Shown in pieces: positions 7,848 through 16,496 of a DNA stretch of 64,000 nt. Location of the stretch: positions 1-64,000 of the forward strand of contig NZ_VWPH01000016.1 of assembly GCF_008630535.1 (NCBI RefSeq). The letters are read 5' to 3'. Position numbers and translations under genes: made by a program. This stretch comes from Saccharopolyspora hirsuta. Its GTDB lineage: Bacteria > Actinomycetota > Actinomycetes > Mycobacteriales > Pseudonocardiaceae. Position 1 is the stretch's first letter. Every line of letters begins with the position of its first letter. The notes beneath the pieces were generated by a model, which did no database searches, was not told where the DNA came from, and saw nothing but the letters and a program-made list of their open reading frames with translations.

Positions 7848-9143
7848 TCACCCGAAGGTCCGGAATCCCGCCCAGGCGTCCGCGACGAGTTCGCGCAGGC
7901 GGATGCCGTGCCGGGCGGCGGTGCGGCGGAACAGCTTGCGCAACCCCGGTTTCGGCTCCGGGTTGCGGACCGTGAAGACCTCCTGGGCCAGATCGCAGAG
8001 CAGCTTCGGGTACTGCCGCTGGACCCGGTCGGAGAGCACCAGGTGGGGCGCGCGCTGCAGGTTCTTGTGGTCGGTCAGGACGAAGTCGTCCTCGAGCCGC
8101 TTGCGGTAGCCGGTCAGGTCGCGGCTCCCGGTGGCGATGGCTTCGGCCGCGGCGCGGCCCGCGGCCAGCCCGGAGCCGATGGCGAAGTTGACGCCCTCCA
8201 GCCAGATCCCGGCGGCCAGGCACATCGCAGCGGCGTCGCCGGCGATCAGCATGCCGTCGGTGCTCAGCGGCGGCATGCTGCGGTAACCGCCTTCGGGGAT
8301 CATGTGCGCGGAGTACTCCTTGAGCTCCGCACCGCGCAGGTAGGGGGCGATGGCGGGGTGGGCCTTGAAGTCGGCGAGCACGTCTTCGGGACGGCGGCCC
8401 GACTCGGCCAGTCCGGTCAGCGACAGGACCACGCCGACGCTGATCGTGTCCCGGTTGGTGTAGAGGAACCCGCCGCCCGGGATTCCGCCGGTGCAGCCGA
8501 GGACTTCGAAGTCCGCGCCTTCGTCGCCGCGCAGCCCGAACCGCTCCTCGATGGCCCGGCGCGGCAGCGCGAGGGTCTCCTTGACGCCGAGGGTGTGGTG
8601 CGCGGGGTCGGTCGTGGGCAGCAGCCCGGCCTGCTTGGCGAGGAACGAGTTGACGCCGTCGCAGGCGATGACCACGTCGGCGCGGATGTCGCCGTCCGGG
8701 CGGTCGGTGCGGACTCCGACCACCCGCCCGCCTTCGCGCAGCAGCTCGGTGGCCACGGTCGAGGTCACCAGCTGCGCTCCGGCCTCGACCGCCTTGCCCG
8801 CCAGCCAGGAGTCGAAGTCGGCGCGGTAGGTCGTCATGCCGTTGTGCGGCGCGCTCCCCCAGTCCTGGGTGCGGAAGTCGACGGTCAGTGCCTGGGTGCC
8901 GGTCAGGACCATCGTGCTGCGGCGGGTCACCCAGCGCTGCACCGGCACCTCTTCCCACCAGTTCGGCAGGACCTCGTCGAGGACCCGGCCGTAGACGACC
9001 CCGCCGTAGACGTTCTTGGCGCCGGGGAAGGGCCCGCGTTCCAGCAGGACGACGCTGCGCCCCGCGCGGGCCAGCTCCAGCGCGGCCGCTGATCCGGCTG
9101 GTCCCGCGCCCACCACCACCGCGTCCACCCGCTCAGCGCTCAT
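7848..9143 (-). CDS. fixC: FixC-like ETF:quinone oxidoreductase
   Basis: 431 residues. FAD-binding GAGPAGSAAALELARAG at the N-terminus (about 12-28), VYGGVVYGRVLDEVLP, VIACDGVNSFLAK and the late GDAAAMCLAAGIWLEGVNFAIGSG motif are those of the FixC/geranylgeranyl-reductase-like ETF-QO family. It should accept electrons from EtfAB and, with FixX, reduce membrane quinone. The first bases overlap the end of etfA by 11. As part of the mft operon it could be the exit for electrons taken from reduced mycofactocin. Confidence 0.9.
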   Translation of the reverse strand: MSAERVDAVVVGAGPAGSAAALELARAGRSVVLLERGPFPGAKNVYGGVVYGRVLDEVLPNWWEEVPVQRWVTRRSTMVLTGTQALTVDFRTQDWGSAPHNGMTTYRADFDSWLAGKAVEAGAQLVTSTVATELLREGGRVVGVRTDRPDGDIRADVVIACDGVNSFLAKQAGLLPTTDPAHHTLGVKETLALPRRAIEERFGLRGDEGADFEVLGCTGGIPGGGFLYTNRDTISVGVVLSLTGLAESGRRPEDVLADFKAHPAIAPYLRGAELKEYSAHMIPEGGYRSMPPLSTDGMLIAGDAAAMCLAAGIWLEGVNFAIGSGLAAGRAAAEAIATGSRDLTGYRKRLEDDFVLTDHKNLQRAPHLVLSDRVQRQYPKLLCDLAQEVFTVRNPEPKPGLRKLFRRTAARHGIRLRELVADAWAGFRTFG

Positions 9144-10074
9144 CGGTGGCTCCGTTCAGTCGGCGGGCGAGTTCGCGCAGGACCTCGGGGGCGTCGGCGA
9201 CGATGCCGAGGTCGGCCATCGCCGTCATCGGGCAGGACGGGTCGGTGTTCACGCTGATCACGTGCTCGGGACGGCCGAGTCCGCCGACGTGCTGGGACGC
9301 TCCGGAGATGCCGAACGCGACGTAGAGGTCCGGGTCGACGACCACCCCGGTGGTGCCGATCTGGCGGTCGTGGTCGGCCCACCCGGCGTCGGTGATGACC
9401 CGGGTCGCCCCGGCCGATGCGCCGAGCGCGGCGGCGACTTCGGTGAGCGTGCGCATCACCGCGGTGCCGTCCTCGCCCGGCCGGACCAGACCCGCGCCCG
9501 CACCGAGGATGCGCTCGGCTTCGGTGAGCTCGACGGTTTCCGGGTCGGGGGCCAGGACCTGGACCGTCTCGGCGTCGAGGACGTCATCGGGCAGCGTTGC
9601 GACCAGCTCCACCGGTTCCGGGCTCGGCAGCGGTTCGGGCACTCCGCGTGCCCCCGGTTGGAGCGTGACCACGACCGGTCCGTCGAGCTCGACCTCCACC
9701 GCCAGCCGATCATCCACTCTGGACAGTTCGACGTGCGTCGAGGTGCACCGGGCGGCTCCGGCGAGAAGCCGCCGATCCGCATCGAAGGCCAGCCTGGCGG
9801 CGAGATCGCGGCCGTCCGGGGATGCCGGGAGCAGCACGACCGGAACGCCTTGCAGCACCGGGGCGAGTGCTGCGGCCAACGCGCCCGGGGCGACGCGCGG
9901 GACCTCGCAGATCCAGATCTTCCGCGCGGCGGTCAGCTCGTGGGCGGCCGCGCGGGTTCCCGTCCCGACCAGCAGGACCGCTCCCCCGCATTCGGCGGCG
10001 GCTTCATCGGCTCCGCTGGGCAGCGCCGCCTCGCGGACGACCACGACGGCCAGCAGGTCGGGCAGCTCGGTCAC
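9133..10074 (-). CDS. etfA: Electron transfer flavoprotein alpha-type subunit
   Basis: 313 residues from a GTG at 10074 that overlaps the preceding stop (GTGA). The C-terminal FAD-binding domain is clear: DHDRQIGTTGVVVDPDLYVAFGISGASQHVGG, then VISVNTDPSCPMTAMADLGIVAD, matching the conserved QIGQTG...GISGAIQH...NKDPxAPI of EtfA. The N-terminal half is divergent. It pairs with the etfB-type gene four genes downstream. The reading frame continues far upstream but that part is a shadow of the OYE gene. Confidence 0.87.
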   Translation of the reverse strand: MTELPDLLAVVVVREAALPSGADEAAAECGGAVLLVGTGTRAAAHELTAARKIWICEVPRVAPGALAAALAPVLQGVPVVLLPASPDGRDLAARLAFDADRRLLAGAARCTSTHVELSRVDDRLAVEVELDGPVVVTLQPGARGVPEPLPSPEPVELVATLPDDVLDAETVQVLAPDPETVELTEAERILGAGAGLVRPGEDGTAVMRTLTEVAAALGASAGATRVITDAGWADHDRQIGTTGVVVDPDLYVAFGISGASQHVGGLGRPEHVISVNTDPSCPMTAMADLGIVADAPEVLRELARRLNGATDER

Positions 10075-12020
10075 AAGCTCACCGCCAATCGGTGCCCTTC
10101 GACCACCGCGGCGTGCGCGCGACGCGGGGTGATGCAGTCGCCGACGCGGTGGACCGCGAACGCCGAGCCCTTCAGCTCGTGCCACAGCTGGTCCTCGGGG
10201 GCTTGGTGAGCTGCGCAGACGACCCAGTCGAAACGCGCTTCGACCGTGTTCCCGGTGGTGTGCTTGAGGACCTGCAGGACAACGCCGTCGGGCTCGGCCG
10301 CTGCGGACATCACGACCTCGTCGGTGCGCTGCTCGATGCCCTTCGCGTGCGCGCGGATGTTGAACGTCTCCATGTCCAAGGTCACGCCCAGGTCCTGGCA
10401 GACCACCATGCCCGGGGTCGTGATCTGCACCCGGCACCCGCGGTCGGCCAGCAGTTCGGCGACCGAAGCCGCCTGGTGGAAGCCGAGTTCGTCGACCACG
10501 AGCACATCGCCTTCGGGCACGGCCCGCCCCTCCAGCACGTCGCGGACGTCCACGACCCGCTCTGCCTCCCCCGCCCAGTGGACCGGCTGCGGGCGAGCGC
10601 CGGTGGCCAGCACCACGACGTCGGGGTGCTCGGCGCGCAGCATCTCGGCCGTGGCGGTCACGTTGGTCTTGATGTCCACGCCGAAGCGCTCGCACTCCGC
10701 GCGGAGGTTGCGGACCACGTCGAGGAACTCGGCGCGGCTGGGCACGGTGGCGGCGACCGCTACCTGGCCGCCGGTGGCCGGTTCCCGCTCGAACAGGGTC
10801 ACGTGGTGGCCGCGTTCGGCCGCGGTCGCGGCGGCCTGCAGGCCCGCTGGCCCGCCACCGACCACGAGCACCCGCTTGCGCAGTCGCGGCATGGGCAGCG
10901 GGGTGGCCTCGCGCCCGGTGCGCGGGTTCTCGATGCAGCCCAGCCACCGGTTCAGGCCCATCCGCCCGACGCACTCCTGGTTGCAGGACAGGCAGGTCCG
11001 AATGTCGCTGCGGTGCCCGGAGCGGGCTTTCGCCGCGAAGTCCGGGTCCGCGATCTGGCCCCGCACCACGCCGACCAGGTCGCAGTGCCCCTCCTCCAGC
11101 GCGCGCTCGGCCTGCAGCGGGTCCTTGATCCGGCCGACGCCGACCACCGGCAGGTCCACCGCGCGGCGGATCGCGTTGGAGATGAACAGCGCGTACCCGG
11201 GCGGGATCGTCATGGACGCCTCGATCATGTAGAGCGTGGAGGTGGCCACGCCGATCGAGGTGTTGATGTAGTCGACCTTCCCGGTGGACTCGACCATCCG
11301 CGCGACCTCGACGGCCTCGTCGATGGTGGTGCCGCCCTCGATCAGCTCGTCCCCGCACAGCCGGACCCCGAGCGCCCGGTCCGGGCCGATCGCCTCGCGG
11401 ACCACGTCGATGATCTCCAGCAGGATCCGGGCGCGGTTGGCCAGCGGTCCGCCGTAGGCGTCGGTGCGCACGTTCGTCGCCGGGGACAGGAATCCGCGCA
11501 CGATCGAGGAGTGCGAGCACTGCAGCTCGACGCCGTCGAAGCCGCCTTCCGCGCAGTGCCCGGCCACGGTGCCGTACCCGGCCACGACCTCGGCGATCTC
11601 GTGCGCGTCGATCGCCTTGGGCACCTCGCGGAACATCGGGTCGGGCACCGCGGACGGGGCCCACACCGGCAGCCTGGAGTACATCGAGGACGCCTGTCCG
11701 CCGTTGTGGTTGAGCTGCGCGAGGATCGGCACGTCGTGGGCGTGGACCGCCTCGGTGATCCGCCGGTACCCGGGCACCGCCTCGGGCCGGAAGCCGTGGA
11801 TCAGCTTCTCGTAGGGCCAGTCGGTCGGATGGGTTGAGTGCTCCTCTGTGATGATCAGCCCGGCGCCGCCCGCAGCGCGCGCTGCGTAGTATGCGGCGTG
11901 CTGGTCGGTCGGGACCCCGTCCTGGGCGTAGTTCGTCAGGTGCGCGGAGAACACGATCCGGTTCCGGACGGTGAGCGGGCCGATCCGCAGCGGCGAGAAC
12001 AGGTAGCGGTGTTCGCTCAT
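10071..12020 (-). CDS. Mycofactocin-system FadH/OYE-family oxidoreductase 2
   Basis: 649 residues, three domains in the order of 2,4-dienoyl-CoA reductase (FadH). An Old Yellow Enzyme FMN barrel (residues 1-330: FSPLRIGPLTVRNRIVFSAH, LAQLNHNGGQ, GFDGVELQCSHSSIVRGFLSP). A 4Fe-4S site with the pattern CLSCNQEC...C near 340-358. A C-terminal FAD/NAD(P) domain opening with RVLVVGGGPAGLQAA. It corresponds to the family found in mycofactocin clusters. It is coupled by ATGA to the paralogue upstream and by GTGA to etfA downstream, which suggests electron hand-off to the ETF. Substrate unknown; oxidation of a mycofactocin intermediate is one inference. Confidence 0.88.
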   Translation of the reverse strand: MSEHRYLFSPLRIGPLTVRNRIVFSAHLTNYAQDGVPTDQHAAYYAARAAGGAGLIITEEHSTHPTDWPYEKLIHGFRPEAVPGYRRITEAVHAHDVPILAQLNHNGGQASSMYSRLPVWAPSAVPDPMFREVPKAIDAHEIAEVVAGYGTVAGHCAEGGFDGVELQCSHSSIVRGFLSPATNVRTDAYGGPLANRARILLEIIDVVREAIGPDRALGVRLCGDELIEGGTTIDEAVEVARMVESTGKVDYINTSIGVATSTLYMIEASMTIPPGYALFISNAIRRAVDLPVVGVGRIKDPLQAERALEEGHCDLVGVVRGQIADPDFAAKARSGHRSDIRTCLSCNQECVGRMGLNRWLGCIENPRTGREATPLPMPRLRKRVLVVGGGPAGLQAAATAAERGHHVTLFEREPATGGQVAVAATVPSRAEFLDVVRNLRAECERFGVDIKTNVTATAEMLRAEHPDVVVLATGARPQPVHWAGEAERVVDVRDVLEGRAVPEGDVLVVDELGFHQAASVAELLADRGCRVQITTPGMVVCQDLGVTLDMETFNIRAHAKGIEQRTDEVVMSAAAEPDGVVLQVLKHTTGNTVEARFDWVVCAAHQAPEDQLWHELKGSAFAVHRVGDCITPRRAHAAVVEGHRLAVSL

Positions 12021-13924
12021 CGCGCGCCCTCCAGTGCGGTGATCCGGTGGGCGGCGCGGCGGCCTTCGAGGATCGCTTCGTGGACCGTCCGGGGCGCCAC
12101 GCAGTCCCCGGCGCGCAGCATCCCGGCCGGTTCCGGGTTCGGCAAACGGTGTCCGCAGTGGACGACCGCGGCGCAGGGCACGTCGCGGCGCTGGGCGGTG
12201 AAGACGTCCTCCAGCACCACGTGGTCGGGGTGTACTTCGCGCAGCAGCGAGCGCTTCTCCAAACGCACCCCTGCGCGCTGCAGGCGCCCGTTGGCATCGG
12301 CCAGGTCCCCGGTCAGGGCGAGCTGGGTGCCCACGACCTGGTCCTGGGTGACGATGGCGGTGTCCCGCCCCCGTTCGGCGAGCAGCTCGGCGACCCCGAC
12401 ACCCACCGCGTCGCCGATCGGGTCGAACACCACGACCGGTCCCTCCGGCAGCACGTCGTGCGCCAGCAGATCGGTGACGTCGAGGACGGTGCCGCCGAGG
12501 TCGTCGTAGGCGTGCGGACCCGGCACCGAGCCGGTCGCGACCACCGCGTCCCGGCCGATCAGGTCCACGTCGGTGACCTCGGTGCCGAGGGTGACTCGCA
12601 CCCCGAGCCGACGGACCTCCGCCTCCAGCCAGTCCGCGATCCGCCGCAGCCGCGCACGACCGCCCACCTTCGCGGCCAGCAGCAATGCCCCGCCCAGCCG
12701 GTCACCGCGCTCGACGATCTCCACCGCGTGCCCGTCCAGGGCCAACACGCGCGCGGCTTCCATCCCGGCCGGGCCGCCGCCGACGACCAGCACATCCCGC
12801 GGAGCGGTGGGCGCACCGACCTCCCCGGTCCCCTCGTGTCCGCTGAACGGCTCGCCGATGCACGAGACGATCGGATTGCGGTTGTCCCGCACCCGGCACT
12901 TCTGGTTGCACAGCACGCACGGTCTGACCTGTCCCGGATGCCCGGAGCGCACCAGCTCGACCAGCCGCGGCTCGGCGATCTGCGCCCGCGTCATCTCGAC
13001 CAGGTCCGCGACGCCGTCGTCCAGAGCCCACTGCGCTTGCCCCGGGTCCACGACGCTGCCCTGCAGCACCACCTGCGGCGGGTGCTCGTCGGCACGCACG
13101 GCTTCGCGGATCTGGCGGCAGAGGTCGATGTTGAAGCCCGGCTCGGTGTGCAGGTCCGGGCGGGTCGCCGAGGTCGCCATCGCGGATCCGCGCACCACCA
13201 CGAGGTAGTCGATCCGCCCCGACACCGCCCGAGCGATCTCGGCGGCCTGCTCCGGCGTGATGCCCGCCCACGGGGCGAGTTCGTCGCAGGACAGCCGCAA
13301 GCCCACGACACCGTCCCCGACCGCGTCCCGGACAGCGGCGAGCACCTCGTGCAGCAACCGCACCCGGTCCTCGCCGTAGCTGTCGGCGCGGTGGTTGGTG
13401 AGGCCGGAGAGGAACTGCCTCAGCAGCGAGAACTGGCCAGCTTCCAGCTCCACGCCGTGCAATCCCGCGCGCACGGCCGAACGCGCCGCCGTCGCGAAAC
13501 CGGCCACCAGCTGGCCGATCTGCTCCTGCTCGACCTCCATCGGCAGCTCGCGGCTGACCACGTCCGGCACCCGCGACGGCGCCCACAACGCTTGCTGGGA
13601 GAACGCCGAAGATCCCTGCGCCCCGGCGTGGCCGAGCCCGGCGAGGACGATCGTGCCGTGCGGACGGCAGGCCTCCGCGACAGCCGCCCACCCCGGAACG
13701 CACTCAGCCGCCAGCGGGGCCCGCTCGTAGGGCCAGTCCGAGGCGTGCACGCTGGCGATCTCGGTGACGATCACGCCTGCTCCACCGGCCGCGCGCGCCC
13801 GGTAGTAGGCGACGTGGCGGTCCGAGATGGCCCGCCCACGGCCCAAGTTCGTCTCGTGCGGCCCGAACATCACCCGGGAGGGGGCATCGGCGGACCCGAG
13901 CCGCACGCTGTCCGCGAGGTTCAT
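12017..13924 (-). CDS. Mycofactocin-system FadH/OYE-family oxidoreductase 1
   Basis: 635 residues from ATG 13924, overlapping the mftC stop (ATGA). It has the same three-domain plan as its neighbour: an OYE barrel (SRVMFGPHETNLG, LAGLGHAGAQGSSAFS), an Fe-S motif CVLCNQKCRVRDNRNPIVSC, and an FAD domain from DVLVVGGGPAGMEAARVL. The two paralogues are clearly diverged from each other, for example in the barrel active-site region (HAGAQ versus HNGGQ). Such a pair in tandem is typical of mycofactocin loci of the FadH/OYE type. They may act as a heterodimer. The operon lacks an MftD homologue, so one of them could take over a biosynthetic oxidation. Confidence 0.87.
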   Translation of the reverse strand: MNLADSVRLGSADAPSRVMFGPHETNLGRGRAISDRHVAYYRARAAGGAGVIVTEIASVHASDWPYERAPLAAECVPGWAAVAEACRPHGTIVLAGLGHAGAQGSSAFSQQALWAPSRVPDVVSRELPMEVEQEQIGQLVAGFATAARSAVRAGLHGVELEAGQFSLLRQFLSGLTNHRADSYGEDRVRLLHEVLAAVRDAVGDGVVGLRLSCDELAPWAGITPEQAAEIARAVSGRIDYLVVVRGSAMATSATRPDLHTEPGFNIDLCRQIREAVRADEHPPQVVLQGSVVDPGQAQWALDDGVADLVEMTRAQIAEPRLVELVRSGHPGQVRPCVLCNQKCRVRDNRNPIVSCIGEPFSGHEGTGEVGAPTAPRDVLVVGGGPAGMEAARVLALDGHAVEIVERGDRLGGALLLAAKVGGRARLRRIADWLEAEVRRLGVRVTLGTEVTDVDLIGRDAVVATGSVPGPHAYDDLGGTVLDVTDLLAHDVLPEGPVVVFDPIGDAVGVGVAELLAERGRDTAIVTQDQVVGTQLALTGDLADANGRLQRAGVRLEKRSLLREVHPDHVVLEDVFTAQRRDVPCAAVVHCGHRLPNPEPAGMLRAGDCVAPRTVHEAILEGRRAAHRITALEGAR

Positions 13925-15108
13925 GCACCAGCCGCCAGCGGGCTGGAGTCGCAGGGCTTGGCCGGGACGGCCGGGAGCCCCAGACTCACCTTGCGCCGGG
14001 ACGACCGGGAGTGGTCCTGCGACGGCTTCGGCAGCCCACCTCGGTCCACAACAGACAGTGCTGTTTCGCCGTGCCCCTTCACGCATTCCGGATCGGGGCC
14101 GTCCAGCGGGAGACCGGTGAAGAACTTCGCCGCCATGCAGCCGCCCTGGCAGGCGTCGAACGCCGAGCACGACTGGCAGGCACCGGCCGACTGCGGCTGG
14201 CGCAGCTCGGTGAACAGCTCCGACTCCCGCCACACCCGCGCGAACCCGCCCTCGCCGCGGACGTTGCCCGCCTTGAAGACGTCGTGGATCGCGAACGGGC
14301 AGGCGTAGACATCACCCACCGGGTCGATCAGGCACACCACCCGGCCCGCACCGCACAGGTTCAGCCCCGGCAGCGGGGTGGACCCCAGCGCGTTGAGGTG
14401 GAAGAACGAATCGCCGGTGAGCACGCGGTCGCCGTGCTCGACCAGCCAGGCGTAGATCTCGTGCTGCTGCGCATCGGTCGGGTGCAGCTCGTCCCACACG
14501 TCCGCGCCGCGCCCCGACGGCCGCAACCGCGTGATCCGCAGCTGCGCGCCGAACTCCTCGGCGATCGCCAGGAAGTCGTCGAGCTGCGCGACGTTCTGCC
14601 TGGTCATCACGACCGAGATCTTGAAGTCCCGCATCCCGGCGTCCGACAGGTTCTGCAGCGCCCGCATCGCCATGTCGAACGAACCGGGCCCGCGGACCGC
14701 GTCGTTGACCTCCCGCGTGGCGCCGTCCAGCGAGATCTGCACGTCCACGTAGTCGGTGGCGGCGAGCTGTTCGGCCCGCTCGCGATCGATCCGCAGGCCG
14801 TTGGTGGAGAACTTCACGCCCACCTGGTGCTGGACGGCGTAGTCCAGCAGCTCCCAGAAGTCCGGCCGCACCGTCGGCTCGCCACCGCCGACGTTGACGT
14901 AGAACACCTGCATCCGCTGCAGCTCGTCGATCACCGCCTTCATCTCGGCGGTGCTCAGCTCCCGCGGATCGCGCCTGCCCGAGGACGACAGGCAGTGCTC
15001 GCAGGCCAGGTTGCAGGCGTAGGTCCACTCCCACGTCAGGCAGATCGGGGCGTCCAACCCGCCCTTGAACTGCTCGACCAGGGAGGGCACCGGTTCCACC
15101 GCAGTCAC
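13921..15108 (-). CDS. mftC: Mycofactocin radical SAM maturase MftC
   Basis: 395 residues from GTG 15108. The radical SAM cluster motif CNLACEHC (Cys 32, 36, 39) is followed by GGGEPT and by a C-terminal SPASM domain. That domain has CGAGRVVCLIDPVGDVYACPF and CQSCSAFDACQGGC for two auxiliary Fe-S clusters. MftC decarboxylates the C-terminal Tyr of MftA and forms the Val-Tyr crosslink. The last 45 residues after GHGETALSVVDRGG are an extension rich in Ser/Lys/Pro. It starts 15 bases after mftB. Confidence 0.96.
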   Translation of the reverse strand: MTAVEPVPSLVEQFKGGLDAPICLTWEWTYACNLACEHCLSSSGRRDPRELSTAEMKAVIDELQRMQVFYVNVGGGEPTVRPDFWELLDYAVQHQVGVKFSTNGLRIDRERAEQLAATDYVDVQISLDGATREVNDAVRGPGSFDMAMRALQNLSDAGMRDFKISVVMTRQNVAQLDDFLAIAEEFGAQLRITRLRPSGRGADVWDELHPTDAQQHEIYAWLVEHGDRVLTGDSFFHLNALGSTPLPGLNLCGAGRVVCLIDPVGDVYACPFAIHDVFKAGNVRGEGGFARVWRESELFTELRQPQSAGACQSCSAFDACQGGCMAAKFFTGLPLDGPDPECVKGHGETALSVVDRGGLPKPSQDHSRSSRRKVSLGLPAVPAKPCDSSPLAAGA

Positions 15109-15123
15109 GTCGTCTCCACTCCG

Positions 15124-15396
15124 TCAACGGGGCCGGATCATGTCCGAGGCGGCCAGCGAGGCAAGAGCCCGCCGGAACTGCGGCCGCCGCTCCTGCGGCA
15201 CGGCCAGCAACGCGTCCTCGACGCTGGCGTGCTCGCCCAACCCGCGCACCAGCTCCACCAGCTCGGGAACCTTCAAGAACGACAACTTCCGGTTGCCGAA
15301 GTGGTACGCGAGCGCCCCGAACGGTTCGGGGCGCAGCGCGACCTGCGGATTCAACCGGTAGCCCAGGCTCGTGTCGAACTCCGCCGCGGTGGTCAT
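15124..15396 (-). CDS. mftB: Mycofactocin peptide chaperone MftB (RiPP recognition element)
   Basis: 90 residues. LGYRLNPQVALRPEPFGALAYHFGNRKLSFLKVPELVELVRGL is the PqqD-like winged-helix fold that binds the leader peptide MftA and delivers it to MftC. The ATG at 15396 overlaps the mftA stop (TGATG), ensuring coupled synthesis. A longer start at 15411 would fall inside mftA and is less likely. Confidence 0.95.
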   Translation of the reverse strand: MTTAAEFDTSLGYRLNPQVALRPEPFGALAYHFGNRKLSFLKVPELVELVRGLGEHASVEDALLAVPQERRPQFRRALASLAASDMIRPR

Positions 15397-15497
15397 CAGT
15401 AGACCCCGCACATCCCGTCGATCGAGACCTCCTCGACGAGCAGCTCCTCCTCGACGACCGGCTCGGTGGTTCCCGCTTCGACCTGTTCCTCAGCCAT
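15396..15497 (-). CDS. mftA: Mycofactocin precursor peptide MftA
   Basis: 33 residues: an acidic leader (MAEEQVEAGTTEPVVEEELL) followed by the invariant core ending SIDGMCGVY. The C-terminal Val-Tyr is the part that MftC crosslinks and MftE releases. ATG 15497 lies 12 bases after an AGGAG-type ribosome site. It is the first gene of the leftward operon, with mftR divergent on the other side. Longer in-frame starts upstream run into the regulator and are ruled out by the known short size of MftA. Confidence 0.97.
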   Translation of the reverse strand: MAEEQVEAGTTEPVVEEELLVEEVSIDGMCGVY

Positions 15498-15543
15498 GGG
15501 ATGCTCCTGTCGACGTTGACCGATCCACCGCCGACACCGTATT

Positions 15544-15556
15544 TGCACTCGGTGCA
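15544..15556. promoter_or_regulatory. Candidate MftR operator
   Basis: TGCAC (15544-15548), TCG, GTGCA (15552-15556) form a palindrome within the 85-base gap between mftA and the divergent mftR. The flanks (ATT on the left, TTT on the right) roughly extend the symmetry. MftR represses the mft promoter in mycobacteria, so a site here could control both directions. Inferred from position and symmetry only. Confidence 0.5.
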
Positions 15557-15582
15557 TTTTGGAAGGACTGGGGCAGGAAATC

Positions 15583-16449
15583 TTGGAGCGCAACACTGTT
15601 GGAGCAACCGCGCGAACCGGTGGACGACGGCGCGTGACCAGTGCCGCCGAGCTGGAGCAGGTGGCCTTCGACCTGTTCGACGAGCAGGGGTTCGAGAACA
15701 CCACCGTCACCGACATCGCGCGCGCCGCAGGCATCGCGCGCCGGACGTTCTTCCACTACTTCCCGTCGAAGAACGACGTCCCGTGGGGCGATTTCGACGC
15801 CGAGCTGGTCCGGCTTCGCGCCGACCTGCGCGCCTCCCCCGCCGGAGCCCCGCTGATGGACTGCATCCGGCGCTGCCTGGTCGAGTTCAACCGGGTGCCG
15901 CGCGAGCAGGTCCCGGCGCACCGGCGCCGGATGCGGCTGATCCTCGGCATCCCGGCGCTGCAAGCCCACTCGACCCTGCGCTTCCAGGCCTGGCGGCAGG
16001 TCATCGCCGAGTTCGTCGGCGAGCGCACCGGACACCCCGCCGACGCCCTCGCGCCCCAGACCATCGCGCATGCGACGCTGGGAGTCGCGCTCGCCGCCTA
16101 CGAGCGGTGGCTCGACGAACCCGACGCCGAGCTCACCGACCTGCTGGACTCGGCAATGCGCGAACTCGCCGCCGGATTCGCCGACGCGGCGCGATCGGGG
16201 CCCGACGACGAGCCCCGGGACGAGTCGAGACGCCGGGTGGCCCGGCCGTCCCCCGACGAATCCGAGTTCACGCCGCGGATCGGCAAGGTCGCCCGCCGCG
16301 AGCTGGCTTCCCACGGGTACACCCGGTACGCCCAGCTCGCGGAGGTCACCCCGGCCGACCTGCTGAAGATCCACGGCGTCGGCCCCAAAGCGATCCGGAT
16401 CCTCGGGGAGGAGCTGGCCGCCACGGGGCGTTCCTTCGCCGACCCGTGA
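15583..16449 (+). CDS. mftR: MftR-type TetR regulator with C-terminal helix-hairpin-helix extension
   Basis: 288 residues from TTG 15583 (AGGA four bases upstream); an earlier TTG at 15559 has no ribosome site and GTG 15634 is another possibility. Helix-turn-helix FENTTVTDIARAAGIARRTFFHYFPSKND, then PWGDFDAELVRLR as in MftR, the acyl-CoA-responsive repressor of mft genes. MftR normally ends after about 200 residues. Here a charged linker (DDEPRDESRRR) leads to about 60 more: FTPRIGKVARRELASHGY...LLKIHGVGPKAIRILGEEL. That segment has the GVGPKA hairpin of helix-hairpin-helix DNA-binding domains, which usually occur as separate small proteins. It is divergent from mftA. Confidence 0.85.
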   Translation: MERNTVGATARTGGRRRVTSAAELEQVAFDLFDEQGFENTTVTDIARAAGIARRTFFHYFPSKNDVPWGDFDAELVRLRADLRASPAGAPLMDCIRRCLVEFNRVPREQVPAHRRRMRLILGIPALQAHSTLRFQAWRQVIAEFVGERTGHPADALAPQTIAHATLGVALAAYERWLDEPDAELTDLLDSAMRELAAGFADAARSGPDDEPRDESRRRVARPSPDESEFTPRIGKVARRELASHGYTRYAQLAEVTPADLLKIHGVGPKAIRILGEELAATGRSFADP

Positions 16450-16496
16450 GCCGGAACGGGGCCGGGCACCGCGGCGCGGCACCCGGCCCGGGCCGA

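Noticed and set aside
12297-13924. Long open frames that extend upstream of etfA and the OYE genes
   Set aside because: They are shadows of genes in other frames of the same strand. Motif starts and ATGA/GTGA overlaps fix the true starts.
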